Below, in pieces: positions 26,007 to 36,829 of a DNA stretch of 64,000 nt. The translations under genes and the position numbers were made by a program. The stretch covers positions 210,839 through 274,838 of the forward strand of contig VFFE01007859.1 in the NCBI GenBank assembly GCA_008921705.1, written 5' to 3'. The DNA comes from Burhinus oedicnemus. Lineage: Eukaryota; Chordata; Aves; Charadriiformes; Burhinidae. Under the pieces are notes generated by a model, which ran no database searches, was not told the DNA's origin, and was given only the letters and a program-made list of their open reading frames with translations. Within the stretch, counting starts at the first letter, position 1, and each line of letters starts with the position of its first letter.

Positions 26007-29000
26007 CTGTCCTAGTGTGGCTTTTTGGCAAACTGGGAAGTTCCCACAAGGTCCTGAGGGGGTGGGGGGTACTCAGGAGCCATCAGAGGGTTGAGTATCT
26101 GACATTTTCTGGAGCATCACTTCCTGGAAGAAGAACAACACCAAACAAAACTGTTGTGTGGTACCCCATTCCTTGTTCTTCTCCAGAAGCATCTAAAGAT
26201 TGTCTATCCTAAACAATGCAGCTTGATCTGACTATATAATCAGTGTTATTCAGCACGTTACAGAAAGCTCCTTGCCTCACCCTAAGGCAGGTATTGGAGG
26301 TCAGGAGACCTAATTATGCTTTGGAAGCTTCTCAACAGCTTCTTGTCACCTTCCCAACATCTCAGGCAAGGTGGTATGCATTCTTTTCCTTGGAGGGAAG
26401 CAAAGTAGAACAGTAATTGCTTGGCATAACTAATGATATAGTCTAAAATAAATATTTTAATTTTTATTTTTTATTTTCTATTGTGTTTTGTTTTATTTGT
26501 TTATATTTATTCTGAAAGCATCAGTTGACTGCAAACTTAGGACACAGCTTTTATAGTGGGATCAGGAGGGAATGAAGAATGAAATCCTATATACCCAATT
26601 TCAACTTCCTTCAAAACAATTAAAAGGTCTATTTCTATGGTTGTCATCAGAGAAACAGTAGCACCAAAGTCTTTGCCAGGTTCAGACTCTTTCCTGAAGT
26701 AAGATAAGGTGGTATCCCTAGGACCAAAAGACTTCGAGGAAGAAATTAGTTATGGAGTCATATTTTTCCCTAACAAAGCAAAAGGAAATTCTGTGCACTG
26801 GTGAGAAAGATGAGTTGGGAAAGATATCAAATCCAATTGCACAGAAATGGATGATAAAATAGGATGTTCTTATGCTGATTTTCATCTGCTCTCTGATAGA
26901 CTTTACTGACATTTCCTGGTGTCTGCTACTGTAAGGAAGTCCCATGTTGGAGAACTTTGCCCTGTCAGTGGGAACGGTCACCATTGTCATCTCTGTTGCT
27001 GACCCAGACAGTGCTTTCATTATGTTTCAAAATACACATTCACATGTCAAATCCTGCAAAAATGAATAATTTATGCAATGAAATGAGGTTGGCAGAGATG
27101 ACGCTGAGTGCTTGTCTCCTGGCATCAAAGTAAACAAACCTGAAACTTCATTTACAGTCTGCCCTGACTGCCTCTCAAGGCTGGCTCAGGGCAAACATGG
27201 GGCATGCTTTCCCAACAGGCATTTGGCCAAGAGAGGACCTTCTTTCCTGTTCTAAGGTCCATGTACTGTCAATTTTGTCATAGCTATTCTAGTCTTTTGA
27301 GAAGGACACTTGACACTGCATGGGCTATCTCCAGTGAAATTGCAAGTTACATATCATTCTAGTTACAGAAGGAAAGCTAAGTGGTGGGGAGAACACTACG
27401 TCGCCAATCCATACAATCCCAGAAAAAAGTAATAGATTTAGCTGGGAATTCTGATTTTCCCCCACTTGTTTCCACCCTCTTTACCTAGAGGCAGGATTGG
27501 AAAAAAGTGGCTTGAAACTCCCATGCCTCCTCAAGTCCTCCATGCAGGACTTGCAGACTAGGCAGTGATTCCCTCTGTTTCATTCCCCCTGTTTTCCTGC
27601 CTTTCCAGAGCTCAAACATAACAAAATTCTCAGCTAGTCCCCTCCTACTCACTGACCGCCAGAAATTTGATGCAGCCAACATGGGTGACTGTTAGAGAAA
27701 AGCAGAAGATAGAAAGATTTTCTTGTTGCACAGATAATTCTGCTTTTACTTTTTAGTGAAAAACTGGGAGGAAGGAATAACAAGGGCAAGATACACAGCT
27801 GCAGCAAAGCCAGCTGCTTGGTGTTGCCACTGCTTATCCATTTATTCTCCTGTTCAGACTAGTTATCTAAATAAACTCTCAAAACATCGAATCTTTTAGG
27901 AACACTATAACAGAATGTTATTAGGATCTCTACAATTCTGGTAGAGAAATTGGTCATTTCTTACTATTTGCTGAAGAAGTAGTAGCAGAGTAAGAGAGAG
28001 ATAAAACCTACCAATCTGTAAATTAATCAAAATCTGAAATTTCCATTTCATGGATGATTCTGACATTTCATTAGACAACAAACTTGATTTATAAATTTTT
28101 CTCTCTGTTGGGGATAATCCCAATTATTTATAGCATGATGGTTATTTAGTCAACAGTAGAGCTTTTTCTGTGTAACAGAAAAATATTTTATGTCCTTGAC
28201 TTTCATAGACTTAGCATCCATTTCCCCTGTCCCCCTGCCCCTTGTTGTTCGATGTATTTCTGGATCGACAATGTTGCTTAAAGGGTTTTTTTTACAAGTT
28301 GCAAAATTCATAAGAACTTTGGGGATCAATAACGCAGAAACTGATGGCGAGTAAGAGTTGGCATCATTTTGTAATATGCCGCTGATATAAAGTGGCATTG
28401 CTCCACTGGAATCCAGGAGCTACCTCTTATTCTCCCCTCCCACTTTTTCATAAAAAAGGTATCAAACAGAAATATTTGTGAGATTAGGTATTCTGTTCAT
28501 CTCTTGTGGCTCAAACTGTTATGGAGAGCTAAGGGACATATAGTATAAAATGCACAGATAAGACTAGGAGGAAAAAAAAAGCCCAAAACTATGCTGGAGC
28601 AGTCCTTTAGTCTTCAAATAAACTTACACATTCAGTTGGCTACAGTTAAACAGAGCAGAATCTTTTTTTATTTCAGGTTGGTATATAGACTTCCATAACA
28701 CATGCTACTGAGTGTGGGAGTGTGGGGGCAGTTACATAGGGGTTTAGCTGGGACCAAGCTGGCTGTCATATACTGACATAACAGACCTGACAGTGGTTGG
28801 GTTACAGTGAAACAGCAGTGAGGTAACTTTTTTTTTTTTTTTAATGTATAAGCAGTACTGTTTCTCCTGACTGAAAAAGACATAAAATGTTAAATTTTAT
28901 ACTTTAGATCAGTACCTGTGCTCAGCTAATACTGCTGCCGGTATGGATGATTTCTGTTGTAGCTCCACATAGCTTGAGGATATTTAGCAAAAATGTTCTC

Positions 29001-29650
29001 TTTATCAGTTTCAACTTTTTATTTTCTTTATTGATGATACAATACATAATAAAATTAGTTTTGGGAGCTCTTATTTGAGGAAGAACAGAGATAAAGGCAG
29101 AGTGATGAAATGGCCTGTGATCACTGAAATGGATGTCTTCTGTTGTATTCTACTTATTGTACTGCAGCAAAAGTCTTTTTCAGCTGTGTCCATTGGAACC
29201 CAGAACAGTGGACACAACGTATTTAAATAGTGCCCATTTAGCAACAAAAGAGGGGAAAATTTAAAATGTTAAATAAAAAGACACAAAAGACTATTGCAAA
29301 GCACTGAAGTAAAAGAAATATTATTCCTTCCTGATCCCCTCTATTTCTTCATGGACTGCTGAACTCCCAATGTCTAACATTCATCTTAATTTCTAAGTTT
29401 CTCTGTGTGGAATAAATAATTTAGGCTTAAATTCTATGAACAGACTCTTTCATGTATTTTATTTACGTCTCATTTTCATCAGAGCTGGATGGGAAATTAT
29501 TTTTCCTTAAACATATTTTGGAGGGGAAAATAAGATAAGAAAAAGTATTGGTTGAAAGAAAGTTATTTTAACACCTGTGGTTACTTAAAAAGCGATGAGA
29601 AAGAGTTAAAAATTCAAGTCCATTTAAAATCTAATCAGACTGTACTTGGG
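26007..29650. other. Non-coding unique sequence
   Basis: No recognised gene or transposon. It contains a run of 15 T at 28828-28842. Open frames up to 100 codons (26718-27020, minus) show no domain. Confidence 0.55.
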
Positions 29651-29670
29651 NNNNNNNNNNNNNNNNNNNN
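29651..29670. other. Assembly gap (20 N)
   Basis: Twenty undetermined bases. The right flank is four bases followed by 14 T and then 16 A (29675-29704), a self-complementary homopolymer pair that would be hard to sequence and assemble. The true gap length need not be 20. Confidence 1.
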
Positions 29671-30794
29671 ATCATTTTTTTTTTTTTTAAAAAAAAAAAA
29701 AAAAGCAGCTCAGATTTCTAAACTGCAAATGGTTTTTTTTTACCTAATGACTAGAGACACTAGTCACTGTATTACTACACCAAGACAATATATTCAGAAT
29801 GTGAACTTTGAAAATTAAACCAAAGCAAAAGAGCTGGTTTAATAATGTCACCCATACCTCTGCAGGTGCCCTGTGCTATGCAACTGCTATAAAAATGGAA
29901 TAATGTCTGCCTCCTGGGGCTGTGTGATATATCAGCATATTACATATTTAATGAGCAAATATTCAGTTTAGACACGGAGATGACATGTTGGACTGATTAT
30001 GGCACAAGCTCTTATTTATGCATAATTTTCCTTCAAAGAGCCTGTGGAAGTTGCTGTCTCATATGTTGCTTTCTTAGGAAAAACAACCCTGGTAAAGAAC
30101 TGAGCACAAACGATCCAAATTTATCAGACACTCAGGCACCAGTTCTGCCAAACAGCTCACTCTTCTTCAGCACTGCACTGCTATGTCTAGCAAGGAACAC
30201 AGAAAGGTATCTACTCTCAGCAAGAGGTTTGGCTTTCTTTTTTTGAATGTAAATTGCTCCTCACCTAAAATTTACATGAGTGTGTGGTACATAGATTCCT
30301 TTTTAGGGTAAATCTGTCTTTTTCTGGGATTAAATAAGCAGTATGCATTGTTTCCAGGAGATTTCTTTTGCTTTCACTGTTCTCCAAGTTTCTGTTCATG
30401 AAAAAGTAATAAAAATATTGAACTTAATTCTACATTTTCCTTGATGTGTGAGAAACTTTTTTACCTTTTTTGAAGATGTCAGTGTTTTTATGAAGGTAAC
30501 ACATGAATCCATGTGTTAACGTCATTTCCCATTTGTGTGGGAAAACACATCCTCCGATTACTTTGATTATCAGAGTGGTTATAAATCAAATCGTCTTTCT
30601 TTTTATCTTTCGTCTATAATAGCTGTAATTCTTAAGATGTGAACATCGTGTCCTGTTTTCCAGGTCTTCAATTTTATTATGAAAATAGTGTAATCGTTTC
30701 TGAATCACTTGAAAATCTCACTTCGAAGAAATGTTAAAGTCTTTCACAAAGCGGCTCCTTTTTCAGTTTTTTATGGTTTCCTGCAGTTACTTTT
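29671..30794. other. Non-coding unique sequence right of the gap
   Basis: Begins with the T14/A16 homopolymer pair. No transposon or exon recognised in the remainder. A plus-strand open frame of 88 codons at 29980-30246 has no known domain. Confidence 0.5.
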
Positions 30795-30985
30795 TTCTTA
30801 TTTCAAAAGTAAATTATTAGTAATACATAGTGACTAATGCCAGATATATGTATTTTAGGGAGAACTTTCAAGACTCTTAGATTCTAAGGGAAGAAGAAAC
30901 AATTATCCTGATCTAGACTGACCTTCTGTAAAACGTAAACCAAAGAAGAGTAAGTCTTGCAGTAAGATAATATTTTTCTGTTTGT
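30795..30985 (-). repeat. Local duplication copy 1, with ancient CR1-like 3' end
   Basis: The core (about 30870-30945) reads 'TTAGATTCTAAGGGAAGAAG', 'TTATCCTGATCTAGACTGACC', then 'TTCTGTAAAACG'. This resembles the reverse complement of the old reptile-type CR1 3' end ('AGATTTTAAGG.CAGAAGGGACC...GATCATCTAGTCTGACCTCCTGTA'). The whole block aligns to 31056-31240 with substantial divergence, including flanks outside the CR1-like core. Boundaries are approximate. Confidence 0.6.
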
Positions 30986-31055
30986 ACTCCAGCAAGACCC
31001 ATCTTTTATTTAAACATTCAAATGTGAGAAAAGAAGAATTTACTTCAATGTTTAG

Positions 31056-31240
31056 TTTCAGATTTCAGGAATTAAATATTAGTGATCTACAGTGACTGAT
31101 GCAACTTGGAAAAATTTCATCACTCAGATTTTAAGGGTAGAAGAATCAATGATCCTCATCTAGGCCAACCTCCCATAAAATGCACAATAAAGAGTAGCGA
31201 CCCTTGCATTAAGAATAAGATGTTTTTTTCTCTGTTTTCT
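31056..31240 (-). repeat. Local duplication copy 2, with ancient CR1-like 3' end
   Basis: The core (about 31120-31190) reads 'ACTCAGATTTTAAGGGTAG', 'ATGATCCTCATCTAGGCC', 'AACCTCCCATAAAATGCACA'. It is closer to the ancient CR1 3' consensus than copy 1. Matching flanks ('AGTGACTGATGC' against 'AGTGACTAATGC' on one side, 'AAGATAATATTTTT' against 'AAGATAAGATGTTTTT' on the other in copies 1 and 2) favour a tandem duplication over two independent insertions. Confidence 0.6.
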
Positions 31241-32780
31241 GTGGTTTGGGACTTTAACTGTTATTTGATTTTTAATCCATTTAAGTTAAGGTGTTAAAAA
31301 GCTCTGAATGTCTTTTACAAGGTTATGTCAATACATCTGAAGGTATAATCCAAACCTTCCAGATTGTTTAAGAATAAGAGGGTAAGAGATGTGTTAAACT
31401 AAATCAGGTAACTGAATATTGGCTTCCTACTGCGCTAAATTATCAGCATTGCATGATTTTGCTTTTCATTAGACTGGCTGTATACTGCAAATATTAAGGT
31501 CATTTTTCTGCTTAAATTCATGTTCAACATTCACACTTTTCTGACCTCTGGAATTTCCCAGAATTACAGGATTCTGCAACTGAAATCCAGGGTCCTACAA
31601 ATTTTTAAGTAGCATTTGCCCCTTTAATGGATATTGCTGGGTATGACCTGTTCCATGAGAAATGAAGGAAATTACTAAACTCTGGCATTTTTATCTTACA
31701 CGTTATTTCTTTTCTGCTCTTCTTAAGTGTTACAGATCTTCATTATTGACATGCCTTGAAGTACAGCTAATGGCTTCTTTTCATAATTTAACCAGAAAGA
31801 AGAGCCTGAAGAGAGAGCAATGTCAGCGAATGTAATCTGTATAAACATTTCCCTATTGCGCCTTTGTTAAAGAGGATTTTTCTTGTATTAAAACTCTTTC
31901 TTTCTCCCCAAGAAGCAGAGAAAAAAGATCGTTGTCACACCAGGGTCTGTTGTTCATATTCCAATTTACTGATGATAACATCCTTTTATTTGTTATAAAA
32001 TGATATAATGATAAAATGAAGCAAATGATGATGCTTCATTCATGGCCCAGGCCACTGAATGCTCAACAGATCCTGAGGAGCTCCTCCCCCAGCCCTTATT
32101 TCTTCATTCAGTGACATACCTGCTAAGGGTGTCAGGTCTCCTTATTTGTTGACTAATTCTTCTCAATTAGGGCAAACTTTATATTTTTGCTTCCAGTTGC
32201 TTACATGTGAATGCCTTTGTTCTAACAGCTCCGTTGAGCAATTGATATGACCATTTCTGATAAGTTTGAGAATGTCTATTTACTACTTTCTCATCAGAAA
32301 AAAAGTTTCTTACTTTTTTTTTTTTCCTTTTAGAAATGAAGCTTTCCAAACTGCCAGGATCAATAATTACTATAAATTTTCTTCTTTCTTCCCTAGTAGT
32401 TTTAACACATTATGCCTTCATACAAGTCCAAAAGTTGCTTAGGAACATCGGTTCTCTACAGACCAGGCAAAAGAAGAACATTAACACTATTTTCTAAAAA
32501 TAGTGTACCATTTAATAAAGCACGTTATTACAATTAATTTTATTAAATGTTGATAGCACACTTAATCTTAAAAGTCACACCTATGCTGTACTTTAATATT
32601 TTTATGCTAGCATATTATGTATTTAATTAATGCTTAAAGCAGTGTTTGGTGTAGTTTTCCTTTAATTTCATCTAACCAGCTTGATATAAACATCTTATTT
32701 TAATGAATTTTTGAGATAGCTCAAAATTTTGGCTGTCCAGCCACATTCAAGAGGCAATGAACTGTTTCATTTGAAAGGTA
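31241..32780. other. Non-coding unique sequence
   Basis: AT-rich, with a run of T around 32313-32325. No gene or transposon recognised. Confidence 0.55.
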
Positions 32781-33260
32781 TTAAGGTGCTGGAGCACATC
32801 CAAAGAAGAGCAATGAAGCTGGTGAAGAGTCTGGAGCACAAGTCCTATGAGGAGCAGCTGGGAGAATTGGGGTTGTTTAGTCTGGAGAGGAGAAGGCTGA
32901 GGGGAGACCTTATCGCTCTCTACAACTACCTGAAAGGAGGTTGTAGCGAGGTGAGTACTTGTGTCTTTTCCCGGGTAATAGGCAATAGGACAAGAGGAAA
33001 TGGCGTCAGGTTGCACCAGGGGAGGTTTAGACTGGATAAAAGGAAAAATTTCTTCACCGAAAGGATCGTCAAGCACCGGACCTGGCTGCCCATGGAAGCG
33101 GTTGAGTCACTGTTCCCGGAGGTATTTAAAAGACAGGTAGATGTGGCGCTTAGGGACATAGCATCGTGGTGGCCTTGGTAGTGTTAGGTTTACAGTCAGA
33201 CTCAATTAACTTAAAGGTCTTTTCCAACCTAGATAATTCAATGATTCTGTGATTTTGTCT
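32781..33260 (+). mobile_element. 5'-truncated CR1 (C-terminal ORF2 plus 3' end)
   Basis: Plus-strand copy holding the last part of CR1 ORF2 and the 3' end. In one frame I read '[20 protein letters not shown]', then '[20 protein letters not shown]', '[20 protein letters not shown]' and 'FFTERIVKH', typical of the ORF2 tail downstream of the reverse transcriptase. It ends 'TCTTTTCCAACCTAGATAATTC' plus 'AATGATTCTGTGATT'. The reading frame is open from 32729 to 33181, including about 19 codons of non-CR1 flank. It lacks all catalytic domains, so it cannot move itself. Confidence 0.9.
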
Positions 33261-35754
33261 TGAGGTCTTTACAGAGGATGGTGAGGAGCAAACTAAACAC
33301 TAAAATAAAATGAAAAAAGGTCATAAATTGAAATACTGAATTCTCAGCTCTTATTTACATAGAGTCTGCTTCATTCTTCATTGTGTGATGTCTTTGTGCT
33401 GTCATTCACATTTATTCAGACTGTAAGGGGAAGGGCATTGTATTAGATTATAGTGCTGTTCTTGTTTGCAAAATGCAAACATCTTTACAATTTGTAAGAT
33501 TACAGAAAATGGGAGGCAGCAGGGCATTCTTGTAGGAGAAAACTAAAATATAGAACATAAAATTGACAAATAATTCATGGCAAGAGAGTAGAAGTTCGAA
33601 AATCAAACTGTAACTCGAAGGTCTAAACAGTATTGTAATTTCTGTGTTGTCTTGAATGACTAGATTCATTAGCAAGGTTAACATCATGCATCTGTTCATT
33701 CTGGTTGTAGGAAGAACATAATGAAACACTGTGGGAAGGACATGCTAGGTCAGAAGGAAATGCATGGGGAAGTACTGTGCTCTAGAGACTAAGGATGTAT
33801 GCTGTTGTCTCACTTTAGCTCTGTTTATTGTGTTTTCATTTTTCTAATCCTTGATGTTTTAGGAACACTGACTCCAATGTACTTCTGCCATGGAGTGACA
33901 ATTTGTGAAGAAAAGGCAGGTAGGGCTTGGCCACATCATGAGGACAGTTTGTCTCAGGAGTCATTTCCATAGATAGGCAGGTGGAGAGCACTCAGCTGTG
34001 AGACCACTCAGCTGCCCGATACCAGCAAAAGAGCTGACCTAAGCTGCAAAGTTGAAGGTTATGCAGACTCAAGGTTTGACATTTTACATTTAGATTCACA
34101 CAATTTATGAAGTCTTCAAATACATACTAGTGCTTATATATGGTTTCTATCCCCTCTTGCTTGTGACTGCTGATGAACACCTCCCTCAGAAAACTAGAGA
34201 AACCCCTGCACGTTGATCACATTACAAAAAGAGCTAGGCAAATGTTGGGAGCCTGTCTTTTCTGTCCAGCGAGGTGGTGTCAGTAGCCGTACTTCAGTAA
34301 CTGCCAGGTCTTCAGAAGACAATATACAGCAATTTTTGCCTGGTTAATCACATACTTGGAAGAAAGGGAGGACATACACTATATCGTTTGCTCCTCTCCT
34401 TCTTAATGTCCTCAACTTCTTGTTTGTATAGTGGCAGGTAGGTAGCGTTTCAACAAACTTAAAAACAGCACGCAAAGATGGCATGATCACAGTTTTGAAA
34501 GGGAAATTTGACAGAAGATAACATTCACTTCTGAGGACATTTTTATTTTCAATCTCTAGTGAAATCAAAGAGACACACTACAGCATGTATATGGATGGAA
34601 AATACATTTGGAAGGATGCACTTAAAAGCAACAGATTATGTTCCAGTGGGAAAAAGCCTACCAACCTCATTTTTGAGTTGATCAGATTCTTTGTAACCTC
34701 CAGGGAATTGTCAGAGCTTACCTCTGAATGGGGGACTTCTTTCGAAAATGTATTTCAGGTCTTCCTTCTTCTAGAAGTGCTTAAAGAGATAATTGACAGC
34801 ATTCTGGAAACATAAAATAAAATAGATAGCAATGATTTTTAGTGAACACAGACGGCTATTTACCCACCTATGCTTAAGTAAATAGACATCACACTGTATC
34901 AGCACATATACAGCTATTGGGATCCCAGGATGTCAGTCTGAAAAATTTCTTTAAGTTACAGTTAAAATCAACAAGACAAACAAATAGTTTAAGAAAATGC
35001 ATGGTTTCTGTCATGTCTGACTGATCCCACACTACATCTGCACCATTGCATAAGATAATAAGTAAAAATATCCTAGTTCTTATGATTTAACTAAAGAAGA
35101 TGCACAAGGGATAGGGGAAAGAAATTATGATGATTCTAATAGTATAGAGAAGATAAATGAAGAGAAAGAGAGATTTTCTGGTTTTCATAGGTCTGCAAGT
35201 AGGGAAAGAAATGAAAGATGGCTATAAAATACCTGTCATACTCCTCAAAAATGTTTTTACAATTAAAATTTTAATGTATTTCTTATGCAACTTAATTGAA
35301 AAAGATTACTCTAAATCAAGCCAAAGGAAGAATAAAGTTGAGAATGAGAACAATAAAAAAAGAACCAAGTCAAACTTCTATTTGCACAGTCATATATTAG
35401 GCAAATATTCTGTCTCAAGCAGTTGTTTTGCTTAAGAATATCATATATTTTTCTTCTGACAAGTTTATGCTTTTATAAAAGTCCATTTATATATTCATAA
35501 AGTGGTAGTGAATACACAAAAAAGCGTATTTGGTACAGAAAGTGGTCTAACAAGCTTAAGTTCAAATACAAGTTGGCGTAAAAGACAGTCATATTGGTTG
35601 TTTCACACTGGCAATTGCTTTTCACTCTGGTCATGAAATTTGTATTTGCTTTACAAAAGAAAAAAACAAATCTCCCTCCAGCTCTCAAAGAATTAATACA
35701 CTTCTGTATTCATATCTGTGTTTCACTGTCAAAGGAAAATCAGGAAAAATGAAG
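33261..35754. other. Non-coding unique sequence between two CR1 copies
   Basis: No transposon or exon recognised. Open frames of 71-93 codons (33448-33729 minus; 35157-35435 plus) have biased AT-rich composition and no domain. Confidence 0.55.
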
Positions 35755-36829
35755 AGTAAAACTAATGTTAGAGGTGACTGGTTGGATGGTCACATCCAGA
35801 GGGTAGTGATCAATGGCTCAATGTCCAGATGGAGACTGGTGACTAGTGGTGTCCCCCAGGGGTCCGTATTGGGACCGGTACTGTTTAATATCTTCATCAA
35901 TGACATAGTGGGATTGAGTGCACCCTCAGCAAGTTCGCAGATGACATCAAGCTAAACAGTGTGGTTGAGAAGCCCGAGGGACAAGACACCATACAGAGTG
36001 ACCTGGACGAGCTCGAGAAGTGGGCCCATGTGAACCTTATGAGGTTCAACAAGGCCAAGTGCAGGGTCCTGCACCTGGGTTGAGGCAACCCCCAGTATCA
36101 ATACAGGCTGGGAGATGAAGGGATTGAAAGCAGCTCTGCCGAGAAGGACTTGGGAGTACTGGTGGATGAAAAGCTGGACATGAGCTGATAATGTGTGCTA
36201 GCAGCCCAGAAGGCCAACTATACCCTAGGCTGCATCAAAAGAAGCATTGTCAGCAGATGGAGAGAGGTGATCCTGCCTCTCTACTCACTCTTGTAAGACC
36301 CCCACCTGGAGTACTGTGTCCATCTCTGGAGCCCCCAACATAAGAAGGACATAGACCTGTTGGAGAGGGTCCAGAAGAGGGCCACAAAGATGATCAGAGG
36401 ATTAGAGCTCCTCTCCTATGAGGACAGGCTGGGAGAGTTGAGATTATTTAGCCTGTAGAAGAGAAGGCTCCGCAGACACCTTATTGCAGCCTTTCAGTAC
36501 TTAAAGGGGGCTTATAACAAAGATGGGGACAAACTTTTTACCAGGGCCTGTAGTGATGGGACAAGGGGTAACGGTTTTAAACTGAAAGAGAGTAGATTCA
36601 GACTAGATATAAGGAAGAAAGTTTTACAATGAGGGTGGTGAAACACTGGAACAGGTTTCCCAGAGAGGGTGTCGATGTGTCATCCCTGGAAACATTCAGT
36701 GTCAGGTTGGACGGGGCTCTGAGCAACCTGATGTAGTTGAAGATGTCCTTGGTCATTGCAAGGGGGTTGGGCTAGGTGACCTTTAAGGGTCCCTTCCAAC
36801 TCAAACTATTCTATGATTCTGTGATTCTA
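35755..36829 (+). mobile_element. 5'-truncated CR1 with reverse transcriptase core
   Basis: Plus-strand CR1 retaining the middle of the reverse transcriptase through the 3' end. The segment at about 35845-35904 encodes '[17 protein letters not shown]', and FADD (the catalytic Asp pair) is at 35933-35944 but in a different frame. Between them the element reads 'GACATAGTGGG' where related copies have four more bases. Further on come '[10 protein letters not shown]', 'ALSRRTW'-region equivalents and the tail 'TCCCTTCCAACTCAAACTATTC' plus 'TATGATTCTGTGATTCTATT'. Frameshifts and stops make it inactive. It is a clean young-looking tail with the octamer repeated. Confidence 0.9.
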
